Origin: Kitasatospora sp. MAP5-34
GTDB lineage: Bacteria; Actinomycetota; Actinomycetes; Streptomycetales; Streptomycetaceae
Assembly: GCF_029894335.1 (NCBI RefSeq)
Contig: NZ_JARXZC010000009.1
Location: 62,001 to 126,000 of the forward strand
DNA length: 64,000 nt
Reading direction: 5' to 3'
The position numbers were made by a program, and so were the translations under genes. Position 1 is the first letter of the stretch, and each line of letters begins with the position of its first letter. Of this stretch, positions 35,493-44,653 are shown piece by piece. Under the pieces are notes generated by a model. The model worked only from the letters and a program-made list of their open reading frames with translations, was not told the DNA's origin and did not search any database.

Positions 35493-36349
35493 GACTTCTC
35501 TCCCGTCGTGCGTGCGTAGGCGCGCTCCACCTCTTCGCGGAGCGAGGACCAGATCTGGTGGTGGAGTTCGAGGAAGCGCGGCTGGAAGCGGATGTCCTGC
35601 ACCGAACCGCGCGGGCGCGGCAGGTCGATGTCGTAGACCGCCTTCACCGAGCCGGGACCGGAGGTCATGACGACGACCCGGTCGGCGAGCGCCACCGCCT
35701 CTTCCAGGTCGTGGGTGATGAAGATGACCGAAGGACGCAGCTGCTCCCACAGACCCAGCAGCTCGTTCTGCATGATCGCCTTGGTCTGGACGTCCAGGGC
35801 GCCGAAGGGCTCGTCCATCAGCAGGATCGACGGCTCGTTGATCAGCGCGGCGGCCATCGCCACGCGCTTGCGCATACCGCCGGAGAGCTGGTGCGGGTGG
35901 TGGTCCTCGAACCCGGCCAGGCCGACCCGGCGCAGCCAGTCCCGCGCGGAGGCGTTGGCCTTGGCCTTCCCCACACCCCGGAAGACCGGTCCCATCGCCA
36001 CATTGCCCAGCACCGTCTTCCACGGCAGCAGCGCATCCGCCTGGAACATGAAGCTGATGCCGTCGGTGATCCCGTTCACCTCGCGGCCGCCGACCCGGAC
36101 CGAGCCCTCGCTCGGCCGGTCCAGGCCGGACACCAGGCTCAGGGTGGTCGACTTGCCGCAGCCGGTCGGTCCGACCACCGCGCAGAACTGGCCCGGCTCG
36201 ACGGTGAAGTCCACCTCGCGGGTTGCCGTGAAGGCCGCACCGCTCGGGGTCAGGAACCGCTTGGTCACACCCGAGATCTCGATCCGGGCGTCGTCCCGAA
36301 CAGTCCGTCCTGCGGCCGGGCTCGTCGCGACATCGTTTCGCGCAGCCAT
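35489..36349 (-). CDS. ABC importer ATP-binding protein (SsuB/TauB type)
   Basis: A 286-residue ATPase: Walker A GPTGCGKST (about 60-68), Q-loop SFMFQADALLPW, signature LSGGMRKRV, Walker B LLMDEPFGALD, and the switch His in ITHDLEEA. All catalytic residues are present. It powers the permease and binding protein encoded after it. The ATG at 36349 follows AAGGAGG. Divergent from the CitA-type kinase across a 250-base gap, which places the operon under possible control of that system. Confidence 0.95.
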   Translation of the reverse strand: MAARNDVATSPAAGRTVRDDARIEISGVTKRFLTPSGAAFTATREVDFTVEPGQFCAVVGPTGCGKSTTLSLVSGLDRPSEGSVRVGGREVNGITDGISFMFQADALLPWKTVLGNVAMGPVFRGVGKAKANASARDWLRRVGLAGFEDHHPHQLSGGMRKRVAMAAALINEPSILLMDEPFGALDVQTKAIMQNELLGLWEQLRPSVIFITHDLEEAVALADRVVVMTSGPGSVKAVYDIDLPRPRGSVQDIRFQPRFLELHHQIWSSLREEVERAYARTTGEKS

Positions 36350-36599
36350 CGAATCCGCCTCCTTGGTCTCGTCAGCCACCCCTTCGGTGTTTCCGGGGTG
36401 TTGCGTGGTGCCGAGAAGGTAGGCCCGCGCGCCACGGCGGCGGCAGTCTTGCGAGCGTTGCGCGGCTTCACTGCGTTTCGGTGGGTTCTGCTCGTTCTGC
36501 GCACGGTCCCGGGACTGGGCAAAGAACGTTTCACCAGGCACACTCGGCTGACACACGCTGGTGCGCGACGGGGGGATGCGCGGTACGGAGGTAACCCCG

Positions 36600-38234
36600 A
36601 TGGCTCGACGGCCCGGCCGGGGCAGGAAGCTGTCGGCCCGGATTCTGGCCGGTCAGCTGGCCATCCTGGCCATCACCAGCGCCATCGGCTTCGTACTGTT
36701 CGCCTACGCGCAGCGGGACGCGCTGGACCACGAGTACCAGAGCCGGGCGCTCGCCATCGCGCAGACCGCCGCCACCGACCCGCAGATCGTCCAGGCCATG
36801 GCCGACGGCACCGGCGGGGACGTGGTCAGGACGGTCGCCGGCCGGATCGAGCACGCCGCCGGAGCCACCTACGTCGTGGTCATCGACCTGCACCAGATCC
36901 GGCACTCCCACCCGCAGCCCATCCTGATCGGCAAACGCGTGGAGGAGCCGCTCGTCGTGCTGGACGGCCGCACGTACACCGGGATGGACAACGGTGCGAC
37001 CGGCCGGTCGGCGAACGCGAAGGTGCCGCTGCGCGACCCGGCCGGCGACGTGATCGGTGAGGTCTCCGTCGGCATCGCCGAGAAACAGGCCGTCGGCCGG
37101 CTGCTCGGGGAACTGCCCACCTTCGGCCTGTTCGCCGCGATCGCCCTCGCCGTCGGGTCCGTCGCCTCCTACCTGCTCGCCCGCCGGCTCAAGCGCTCCA
37201 CCTTCGGCCTCGAACTGGAGGAGATCGCCGGGCTGCTCCAGGACCGCGAGGCGATGCTGCACGGCATCAAGGAGGGCGTGATCGCCTTCGACCCGCAGGG
37301 CAGGATCAGCGTGGTCAACGGCGAGGCCCGCCGACTGCTCGGCTTCGGCACCGGGCTCGGCTCCCGGCTCGACGAGGTGCTGCCGGAGGGGCGGCTGCGC
37401 CGGGCGCTGGACGGCACCCTGGAGGGCGTGGACCTCACCGTCCTCACCGACAGCCACTGCCTGGCCGTCAACCGCATGCCGGTCGTCCTGCACGGCCGCG
37501 AGCTCGGCGCCGTCGTCACCGTCCGCGACCGCACCGAGCTGGTCGGCCTGCTCCGCGAGCTGGACTCCGTACGCGGTCTCACCGATGCGCTCCGCGCCCA
37601 GCAGCACGAGTTCGCCAACCGGATGCACACCCTCGCCGGCCTGCTGGAACTCGGCGAGCACGACGCCGCCCTGGAGTACGCCGTCGAGCTCGGCCAGGCC
37701 GAGCCCGCGCTCGCCGAGGGCGTCCGGGAGCGGATCGCCAACCCGCTGATGATCGGACTGATCGTGGCCAAGACCGCGGTGGCCACCGAACGCGGGGTCC
37801 GCGTCGTGCTGACCGAGGACTCCCGGCTCGGCGAGCAGCCCGGCCACCTGCGGCGGCTCCTCACCATCACCGGCAACCTGCTGGACAACGCCGTGGAGGC
37901 GGTGGGCAGCGGCGGGGAGGTCAGGCTCTCGCTGGTGGAGTCGGAGTACGAGATCCTGCTGAGGGTCGCCGACGACGGGCCTGGAATCCTGCCCGGCGCG
38001 GCCGAATCGATCTTCGAGGACGGCTGGTCGACCAGCCCGGACCGGGGCACCGCCCGACGCGGCCTCGGGCTGGCGTTGGTCCACCGGCTGGTGCAGCGGC
38101 ACGGCGGCACGATCACCGTGAGCGAGGGGCCGGGGGCCGTCTTCACCGTGGTGCTGCCACTGCCGGATGACGACCCCGCCCCGCTCGGAGCGGTCTTCAC
38201 GGTGGTGCCGAACGTACTGGAGGGTGTGCGGTGA
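36600..38234 (+). CDS. CitA/DcuS-type sensor histidine kinase
   Basis: A 544-residue kinase with helices near 15-35 and 174-194 enclosing an extracellular PAS-like (PDC) sensor. IRHSHPQPILIGKRVEEP is the conserved ligand-pocket segment of CitA/DcuS sensors for citrate and C4-dicarboxylates. A cytoplasmic PAS follows (MLHGIKEGVIAFDPQGRI), then LRAQQHEFANRMHTLAGLLE with the phosphorylated His336, and the ATPase domain (NLLDNAVEAVGSGGEV, DDGPGI, RGLGLALVHRLV). ATG at 36600 with ACGGAGG. It overlaps its response regulator (GTGA). Confidence 0.92.
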   Translation: MARRPGRGRKLSARILAGQLAILAITSAIGFVLFAYAQRDALDHEYQSRALAIAQTAATDPQIVQAMADGTGGDVVRTVAGRIEHAAGATYVVVIDLHQIRHSHPQPILIGKRVEEPLVVLDGRTYTGMDNGATGRSANAKVPLRDPAGDVIGEVSVGIAEKQAVGRLLGELPTFGLFAAIALAVGSVASYLLARRLKRSTFGLELEEIAGLLQDREAMLHGIKEGVIAFDPQGRISVVNGEARRLLGFGTGLGSRLDEVLPEGRLRRALDGTLEGVDLTVLTDSHCLAVNRMPVVLHGRELGAVVTVRDRTELVGLLRELDSVRGLTDALRAQQHEFANRMHTLAGLLELGEHDAALEYAVELGQAEPALAEGVRERIANPLMIGLIVAKTAVATERGVRVVLTEDSRLGEQPGHLRRLLTITGNLLDNAVEAVGSGGEVRLSLVESEYEILLRVADDGPGILPGAAESIFEDGWSTSPDRGTARRGLGLALVHRLVQRHGGTITVSEGPGAVFTVVLPLPDDDPAPLGAVFTVVPNVLEGVR

Positions 38235-38917
38235 TCAGGACGCTGGTGGTGGACGACGACTTCCGGGTGAGCGCCATCCACTCGGCCTACGTGGGCCGGG
38301 TCCCGGGCTTCGAGGTGATCGGGCAGGCGGGTTCGGTCGCGGCGGCGGTGGACGCCGTCCGCGAGCTGACGCCCGACCTGCTGCTGCTCGACGTCTACCT
38401 GCCGGACGGCAGCGGCCTGGAGGTCCTGCGGCGGCTGCTCGCGGAACTGGACGGCGACCGCCCCGACGCCCTGATGATCACGGCGGCCCGGGACATCGCG
38501 TCCGTCCGCTCCGCGATGCAACTCGGCGCGACGGGTTACCTGGTGAAGCCCTTCGGCTTCGCCGCCCTCGAAGAACGGCTGGCCGCGTACCGCGAGCTGC
38601 GGGAGCGGGTCGCGGCCCTGGACCCGATCGCGGAGAACGGCCAGGCCGAGGTGGACGCCCTCTTCAGCGCCACCCGTCCGACCACCCTCCCCGCCGTCCC
38701 CGCCAAGGGCCACTCGGCCCCGACCCTCTCCCTCGTCCTGGCCGCCGTCCGTGCCAACGGCCGCGACCTGTCGGCGGCCCAGGTCGCCGAACAGACCGGC
38801 GTCTCACGCGCGACCGCTCAGCGCTATCTCTCCTACCTGGTCCGCGAGGGCCTGGCCCGCCTGGAACTCCGCTACGGCACCACCGGCCGCCCGGAACACC
38901 GCTACAGAGTGAGTTAG
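38231..38917 (+). CDS. CitB/DcuR-type response regulator
   Basis: A 228-residue regulator: receiver with DDD (8-10), phosphoacceptor Asp54 (LLLDVYLPDG) and Lys in GYLVKPFGF; the C-terminal winged HTH (GRDLSAAQVAEQTGVSRATA, QRYLSYLVREGLA) is of the CitB type. It completes the pair with the kinase upstream. No citrate or dicarboxylate transporter is adjacent; the divergent ABC importer is the nearest target. Confidence 0.94.
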   Translation: MIRTLVVDDDFRVSAIHSAYVGRVPGFEVIGQAGSVAAAVDAVRELTPDLLLLDVYLPDGSGLEVLRRLLAELDGDRPDALMITAARDIASVRSAMQLGATGYLVKPFGFAALEERLAAYRELRERVAALDPIAENGQAEVDALFSATRPTTLPAVPAKGHSAPTLSLVLAAVRANGRDLSAAQVAEQTGVSRATAQRYLSYLVREGLARLELRYGTTGRPEHRYRVS

Positions 38918-38945
38918 CTGCACCATCCAGGGCCCGGCGCCCCTG

Positions 38946-39848
38946 TCAGCCTTCGGTGATGGTAAGTACGTCCATCCGGGTCGGGTTGCCCGGGGTCTTG
39001 CCGCAGCTCTCGGGTCGGGCCGGTTCGCTTGCGGTCTGCGTCACCTCGACGTCCCAGCTCCGACCGTCGGCGTGCCGCACCGAGACAGTCCACCGGCCGT
39101 CGGAGACCGGCTGCTGAGTGAGCGTCAGCGCGTCCACGCCGGTCTCGCCGGTCAGCAGTCGGACGGCCTGCTCGGCGGCCTGGCCCGGACGGTCCCAGTA
39201 CGAGCGTCCACGCGACCACTCCGGCACGGTGTGCCCGGTGGCCGTCGCCGCGAGCACCTCCTTGGCGGTGGCCTCGGTCAGCCGCCCGTACGCGTAGCCG
39301 TACGGCAGCACCAGCATGGTGGGGGAGAAGCGGTGCCCGCCGAGGTGGGTGACCTCCCAGACCTCGCTGTGGCCGGCGGTCGCCAGTTCGGCGGCGAGCG
39401 GGCGGCCGAGCAGCGCGCAGCAGCGGTCACGGCGGCCGTTGGTGCACACCAGCGCGATCGGGCCGCCCGGGTGCGCCACACCCAGGCCGCCGTGCTCGCC
39501 CGCGCCCAGCGCGGCGAAGTCCAGGGTGAGCAGCTCGGCGGCGTCGGCGACGGTCGTGCGCCGGACCCAGGAGCGGCCGGGCGCGGTGTGCGCGACGATC
39601 ACCTCGTACCGCTCGTCCACCCCGGCGTCGGCGTGCCGTCCGGGCCGCCGGATCAGTGCCGCCCGTACGCCCGTACCGGTGCAAGCCGCATCGATGCCCT
39701 GGCCGACCGCCGGATCGAGGTGGCTCTCGGTGAGCGCCTTGGCGCCCCAGGGGCCGGTCTGTTCGATCAGCAGCCAGGTGGTGGCGGTCGCGGCGGTGGC
39801 GGCCAGTGGCTCGGTCAGTTCACTCGACAGTGTGGCGCAGGTGATCAC
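38946..39848 (-). CDS. Sucrase/ferredoxin-like family protein (thioredoxin-like [2Fe-2S] fold)
   Basis: A 300-residue protein of the Suc_Fer-like family. CTNGRRDRCCALLGRP (about residues 135-150) and VTHLGGHRFSPTMLVLPYGY are the two family motifs, whose Cys and His residues are thought to hold an iron-sulfur cluster in a thioredoxin-like domain. The GTG at 39848 overlaps the stop of the gene before it (GTGA), and three such overlaps in a row tie it to the WXG-like genes upstream. Its biochemical role is not established. Confidence 0.88.
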   Translation of the reverse strand: MITCATLSSELTEPLAATAATATTWLLIEQTGPWGAKALTESHLDPAVGQGIDAACTGTGVRAALIRRPGRHADAGVDERYEVIVAHTAPGRSWVRRTTVADAAELLTLDFAALGAGEHGGLGVAHPGGPIALVCTNGRRDRCCALLGRPLAAELATAGHSEVWEVTHLGGHRFSPTMLVLPYGYAYGRLTEATAKEVLAATATGHTVPEWSRGRSYWDRPGQAAEQAVRLLTGETGVDALTLTQQPVSDGRWTVSVRHADGRSWDVEVTQTASEPARPESCGKTPGNPTRMDVLTITEG

Positions 39849-40441
39849 TCGGGGAACCCTACCGCCGCTCGGTTGACCGGGGGAGAACGGGTGAAGGCGA
39901 TGCTGCGCACGACGGCGGCGAACACGCCCGAGTAGAGCTCCCAGTCCTCGGCGCACGGGGTGCTGAGTTCCAGCGAGAGCAGTTCCGGTCCGTCCGGAAC
40001 CGGCAGGTGCGCCTGGAGCACCGAGGTGGTGATCCACCCGCCGGCCTGGACGGGCGTGACCTTGCCGGCGGTCAGGACGGCCGCCGGTCCGGCCGGCAGT
40101 TCGACCCGGGTGACCTCGGCGTCCGGCCGGGCCTGCGCGAGCTGTCGGACCATCGCGTCCACGCCTTCCGTGAACGGCTTGACCGACATCAGGACGGTAG
40201 CCGTGCTCGGCCTGCCGTCCAGCTCGGCCAGGCAGATCCCGGCGTACCGCACCCCGGCCTCCGCCAGCGGCGGGACGAGCGCGACCAGCATCGCCGTCCA
40301 GCGCAGCCGCACCTCGTCCGGCTCGCCCGCCAGCACCTCGCAGGCCAGCTCCCAGAGCTGCCCGGCGATCTCCTCCGCCGTCCCGCGCACCGGGATCTCG
40401 TGGAAGGCGGGCGGCAACACCGCGCGCACCGACAGCGTCAC
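39845..40441 (-). CDS. Unknown protein of the WXG-like gene set
   Basis: A 198-residue soluble protein with no signal peptide. Alternating strands and helices end with LELSTPCAEDWELYSGVFAA, which recalls the C-terminal part of PsbP/Mog1-like proteins (the LpqN type), a weak resemblance. The GTG start overlaps the T7SS-like gene stop, and the stop overlaps the Suc_Fer-like gene start. It may be a chaperone or immunity partner of the WXG protein; this is a guess from gene order. Confidence 0.7.
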   Translation of the reverse strand: MTLSVRAVLPPAFHEIPVRGTAEEIAGQLWELACEVLAGEPDEVRLRWTAMLVALVPPLAEAGVRYAGICLAELDGRPSTATVLMSVKPFTEGVDAMVRQLAQARPDAEVTRVELPAGPAAVLTAGKVTPVQAGGWITTSVLQAHLPVPDGPELLSLELSTPCAEDWELYSGVFAAVVRSIAFTRSPPVNRAAVGFPE

Positions 40442-41496
40442 AGCGCCCGCAGGAACGGCGTGGCGGAAGGGGCGATCACGTGCGTCTCCTCGCCATCGTC
40501 GCCGAGCCGGTACCCCAGGCCCAGCCCCTTGACCGGCAGCGTGATCAGCTTCGGGTCGAGCAGCCTGCCGGTGAGCCGCTCCAGCGCCGCCGCGATCCCC
40601 CTGGCGGAGAGCGGCTCGGCCGTCATCGAGAGCACCTCCCGGCCGGCGGCCGCGACCCGCTCACCGAGACCGGCGGCCCGGCCCGCCGTCGCGAAGCCCA
40701 GGGCGGCGCCGCCGCCGGGAGCGGCACCGAGGGCGTCCGAGCCGATCTCCAGCCAGGACACCTCCCGGCCCCGGGCCTTGCCCAGCCCGTGCCCGACCAG
40801 CGCGGCCGCACCGCACAGCACCGCCGCACCACCGAGCACACCACCGGCCGCCTGCCCCGCCACCGGGATCCACGACACCGCCAGCGCGGCCATGGCCAGA
40901 CCCGCCGAGAGGGTCGACAGCAGATCGGCGTGGTCCACCAACCAGCCGGAGACGCCCTGCCAGGCCGCCCGCAGACCACCGAGCAGCTGGTCGAAGAGGC
41001 CCGGCGCGGGGGGATGGCCCCCGGACGCCGCCCGGATCGCGCGCGCCGCCGCCTCCGCGTCCTCGCGGTGCCGGTCGAGCTGCCGCCGGGCGCGGCCGAT
41101 CACCTCGTCGAGTTCGTCCTGGCCAGGCCCGCCCTGGCTCGTCGGACCGGGCTCCCGGTACTTCAACCGGGCGCGCAGCTCGACCGCCTGCGCCTCCAGC
41201 GCCGCGCCGGTGGCCCGGTGGCCGGCCAGCTGCGTCTGCCAGGTCCGCAGGGCCGACGAGCAGGCGGCCATGGACCGCCCGCCCGTCGCCAGGTACTCAG
41301 GCAGCTCGCCGAGCCGGGCCGCGAAAGCCCGCGCGGCCTCGCCCTCCCAGCCGCCGCCCGCCCGGCCCAGGTCGGCGAGCGAGAGCCGTAGCTCGTCCAA
41401 CTCCCGTGCCACCGCCTCGACATCCCCGCACAGCCGCTCGATCGCACCGAGATCCCCCGGCGCCGGGCAGAACCCGATCCCGGGCCAGTCGCTCAC
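40438..41496 (-). CDS. WXG100/T7SS-signal-domain protein
   Basis: A 352-residue protein. Residues 1-110 form a helical hairpin domain with a W50-E51-G52 turn (AGGGWEGEAARAFAARL), like WXG100 and the putative T7SS secretion-signal domain. Residues 110-180 are charged helices. Residues 190-235 (LLSTLSAGLAMAALAVSWIP, GGVLGGAAVLCGAAALVGHG) are strongly hydrophobic and Gly/Ala-rich, perhaps pore-forming or membrane-spanning. The last 100 residues are of unknown type. The GTG at 41496 overlaps the previous stop. No EccC-type ATPase lies within the window. Confidence 0.8.
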   Translation of the reverse strand: MSDWPGIGFCPAPGDLGAIERLCGDVEAVARELDELRLSLADLGRAGGGWEGEAARAFAARLGELPEYLATGGRSMAACSSALRTWQTQLAGHRATGAALEAQAVELRARLKYREPGPTSQGGPGQDELDEVIGRARRQLDRHREDAEAAARAIRAASGGHPPAPGLFDQLLGGLRAAWQGVSGWLVDHADLLSTLSAGLAMAALAVSWIPVAGQAAGGVLGGAAVLCGAAALVGHGLGKARGREVSWLEIGSDALGAAPGGGAALGFATAGRAAGLGERVAAAGREVLSMTAEPLSARGIAAALERLTGRLLDPKLITLPVKGLGLGYRLGDDGEETHVIAPSATPFLRAL

Positions 41497-41831
41497 CCGC
41501 CACCGAACCCATGAGCGCCGAGCCCGTGAGCGCCGAACCCCGGAGCGGCGAGCGCCTGAGCCGTGGCGTCCTCGTGCTCCGCGTACCCCCGCAGCGCCCG
41601 CTCCAGGCCCGCGTGCAACTGGTCGGCCGCATGCGCCAACCTGCCGAGGCCGTCGTGCCACTCCTCGGCGAAGCCCGCGCAGGCATGGTCCAGCTCGCCG
41701 CTGCCCGACCGCCGCTCGCCGCCCAGGCCCGCGATCCGCCTGCTGACGGCCCGCAGCCGGTCGCCGCACCCGGCGAGCTGCCGGGAGACCCCGTCCAGCC
41801 GCGCCCGGTCGAGCTCGAAGCCCTCCGCCAC
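41493..41831 (-). CDS. Small WXG100-like helical protein
   Basis: A 112-residue, mostly helical protein (DRARLDGVSRQLAGCGDRLR, HACAGFAEEWHDGLGRLAHA, LERALRGYAEHEDATAQAL), of ESX/WXG100 size. The central turn is W-H-D-G rather than W-x-G. The tail GFGAHGLGAHGFGGG comes from a short DNA repeat near 41493-41545. A GTG at 41831 is chosen, with GGAAGGA about 10 bases upstream; a longer frame to 41900 has an Arg-rich, unlikely N-terminus. It leads the four-gene overlapping set and starts 76 bases from the parC end. Confidence 0.7.
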   Translation of the reverse strand: MAEGFELDRARLDGVSRQLAGCGDRLRAVSRRIAGLGGERRSGSGELDHACAGFAEEWHDGLGRLAHAADQLHAGLERALRGYAEHEDATAQALAAPGFGAHGLGAHGFGGG

Positions 41832-41906
41832 CGCCCAGGTCCTTCCGCAGAGAGGGGAGCGCCGCGACCGGCACCCCCCTCTCCAACTGCTGGACCGCAC
41901 CAGGCG

Positions 41907-44357
41907 TTACGCCGGACCGGCCACCGAAGCGATCGGCGCCGTCACCGGCGTACCCGAACCGTCCCGGCGCGGGTCACGCTCCGGCAGGCTCACCGGCGTA
42001 CCGTTCGCCGTCGCCGCCCGCGCCGGAGCCGCACCGGCCCAGGCGAAGAACAGCGTGTCCTCACCACGCAGGAAGCGCTGGCAGCGCACCCCGCCCGTCG
42101 CCCGGCCCTTGCGCGGGTACTGCTCGAACGGCGTGACCTTCCAACTGCTCTGCTCCTCGCCCGCCAGCGTCCCCGAGGTACCCGCGACCGAGACCACCAC
42201 CGCGTCCACCGCCGGATCGACCGCCGTGAACGACAGCACCTTCGCGCCGTCCGACAGCTTGACGCCCGCCATACCGCCGGCCGGCCGGCCCTGCGGCCGG
42301 ACCTGCCCGGCCGGGAAGCGCAGCAACTGCGCGTCCGAGGTGACGAAGACCAAGTCCTCCTCACCCGTCCGCAGCTCCACCGCCCCGATCAGCTCGTCAC
42401 CGTCCTTGAGCCCGATCACCTCGAACTCGTCCTTGTTCGCGGGCCACTCGGGCACCACCCGCTTCACCACACCCTGCACCGTGCCCAACGCCAGACCGGG
42501 CGAGGACTCGTCCAGCGTGGTCAGCGCGATCGCCCGCTCGCCCTCCTCCAACCGCAGGAACTCCGACACCTGCGCCCCACCCGCCAACGACGGCGAAGGC
42601 GTCGGCGGCAGGCCCGGCAGGTCGATCACCGGCAGCCGCAGCACCCGCCCGGCCGTCGTCACCACACCCACGTCCGCACGCGCCGTCGCCGGCACCGCCG
42701 ACACGATCACGTCGTGCTTCGACCGCGACTCGGACAGCTCGAACGGCTCACCGTCCGCCGTCCGCGCCAGCAGACCCGTCGAGGAGAGCAGCACCCGGCA
42801 CGGGTCGTCCGCCACCTCCAACGGCACCGACAGCGCCGCACTCGGCGCCGAACCCGCCTCCAGCAGCACCGTCCGCCGCTCCGTACCGAACTGCTTGCTC
42901 ACCGCGCCGAGCTCACCCGACACCACCCCGCGCAGCTTCGAGTCCGACTCCAGGATCTCCGTCAGCTCGGCGATCTCGCTGTTCAGCTTCGCCTGCTCCG
43001 CCTCCAGCTCGACCCGGTCGAACCGCGTGAGCCGACGCAGCGGAGTGTCCAGGATGTACGCCGTCTGCGTCTCCGACAGCGAGAAACGCTCCATCAGGCG
43101 CTCCTTCGCCTGCGTCGCGTTGTCGCTGGAGCGGATGATCGCGATGACCTCGTCGATGTCGACCAGCGCCACCAGCAGACCCTCGACCAGGTGCAGCCGC
43201 TCCTGGCGCTTCCGGCGCCGGAACTCGCTGCGCCGCCGCACCACCGTGAACCGGTGGTCGACGTAGACCTCCAGCAGCTCCTTCAGACCCAGCGTCAGGG
43301 GCTGGCCGTCCACCAGCGCCACGTTGTTGATGCCGAAGGTCTCCTCCATCGGCGTCAGCTTGTAGAGCTGCTCCAGCAGCGCCTCCGGCACGAAGCCGTT
43401 CTTGACCTCGATCACCAGGCGCAGCCCGTGCGAACGGTCCGTCAGGTCCTTGACGTCCGCGATGCCCTGCAGCTTCTTCGAACCGACCAGGTCCTTGATC
43501 TTCGAGATCACCTTCTCCGGACCCACCGTGTACGGCAGTTCGGTGACCACGATGCCCTTACGACGGGCCGTCACCGACTCGATCGACACCGTCGCCCGGA
43601 TCTTGAACGTGCCACGCCCGGTCTCGTACGCGTCCCGGATGCCCGACAGCCCGACGATCCGGCCGCCCGTCGGCAGGTCCGGGCCGGGGACGAACCGCAT
43701 CAGCGTGTCCAGATCCGCACCCGGGTTCTTGATCAGATGACGGGCCGCCGCCACCACCTCGGACAGGTTGTGCGGCGGCATGTTGGTCGCCATGCCGACC
43801 GCGATCCCCGACGTGCCGTTCACCAACAGGTTCGGGAACGCGGCCGGGAGCACCTGAGGCTCCTGCTCGCTGCCGTCGTAGTTCGGCCCGAAGTCGACGG
43901 TGTCCTCGTGGATCGACTCCACCAGCGCCATCGACGCCGCCGTGAGCCGCGACTCCGTGTACCGCATCGCGGCCGGCGGGTCGTCGTTGCCCAGCGAACC
44001 GAAGTTCCCGTGCCCGTCGATCAGCGGCAGCCGCATCGAGAACGGCTGCGCCATCCGGACGACCGAGTCGTAGATCGACGCGTCACCGTGCGGGTGCAGC
44101 CGGCCCATCACCTCGCCGACCACCCGCGCGCACTTCACATGCGGGCGCTCCGGGCGCAGGCCCATCTCGTTGGCCTGGTACAGGATCCGGCGGTGCACCG
44201 GCTTGAGACCGTCCCGGGCGTCCGGCAACGCGCGGGAGTAGATGACCGAGTAGGCGTACTCCAGGAAGGAGCCCTGCATCTCGTCCACCACGTCGACATC
44301 GAGGATGCGCTCCTCGAAGTCTCCGGGCGGCGGGGTGGGCGAACTGCGGCGGGCCAT
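41907..44357 (-). CDS. parC: DNA topoisomerase IV subunit A / second GyrA-type subunit
   Basis: An 816-residue breakage-reunion subunit. LKPVHRRILYQANEMG and HPHGDASIYDSVVRMAQPFS form the quinolone-binding region; Tyr133 in AAMRYTESRL attacks DNA. The C-terminal beta-propeller follows from about 500, with the GyrA-box-like segment GRATGGVRC in its last blade. The residue equivalent to E. coli GyrA Ser83 is Ala, as in many actinobacteria. It pairs with ParE encoded 13 kb away on the other strand. The ATG at 44357 has AAGGGAG upstream. Confidence 0.95.
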   Translation of the reverse strand: MARRSSPTPPPGDFEERILDVDVVDEMQGSFLEYAYSVIYSRALPDARDGLKPVHRRILYQANEMGLRPERPHVKCARVVGEVMGRLHPHGDASIYDSVVRMAQPFSMRLPLIDGHGNFGSLGNDDPPAAMRYTESRLTAASMALVESIHEDTVDFGPNYDGSEQEPQVLPAAFPNLLVNGTSGIAVGMATNMPPHNLSEVVAAARHLIKNPGADLDTLMRFVPGPDLPTGGRIVGLSGIRDAYETGRGTFKIRATVSIESVTARRKGIVVTELPYTVGPEKVISKIKDLVGSKKLQGIADVKDLTDRSHGLRLVIEVKNGFVPEALLEQLYKLTPMEETFGINNVALVDGQPLTLGLKELLEVYVDHRFTVVRRRSEFRRRKRQERLHLVEGLLVALVDIDEVIAIIRSSDNATQAKERLMERFSLSETQTAYILDTPLRRLTRFDRVELEAEQAKLNSEIAELTEILESDSKLRGVVSGELGAVSKQFGTERRTVLLEAGSAPSAALSVPLEVADDPCRVLLSSTGLLARTADGEPFELSESRSKHDVIVSAVPATARADVGVVTTAGRVLRLPVIDLPGLPPTPSPSLAGGAQVSEFLRLEEGERAIALTTLDESSPGLALGTVQGVVKRVVPEWPANKDEFEVIGLKDGDELIGAVELRTGEEDLVFVTSDAQLLRFPAGQVRPQGRPAGGMAGVKLSDGAKVLSFTAVDPAVDAVVVSVAGTSGTLAGEEQSSWKVTPFEQYPRKGRATGGVRCQRFLRGEDTLFFAWAGAAPARAATANGTPVSLPERDPRRDGSGTPVTAPIASVAGPA

Positions 44358-44653
44358 CGCGGCGGGGCTCCCTTACGTCTGTCTGCTTCGTCGTCCTGTA
44401 ACTACTTATCTGTAACTACTGGGTCCGCGCCGGGGCACGGCGACCCCCATTGTGGACCCTCGCACCGACAGCCACCGCCCAGGGCCCGTCACCCACGCTC
44501 TCGGCCACCACTTCCGCCCGTGGCGAACGCGCTGTCCGCGCGGGCACATACCGCGCCCTCACGCGTTGCACCAGAATGGGGGATCGGCAGTCGCCCCCGA
44601 CCAGAACGTCGAAGACGGGAAGACTCTTCTTCCTGGAAAGGACCGGAAACCGC

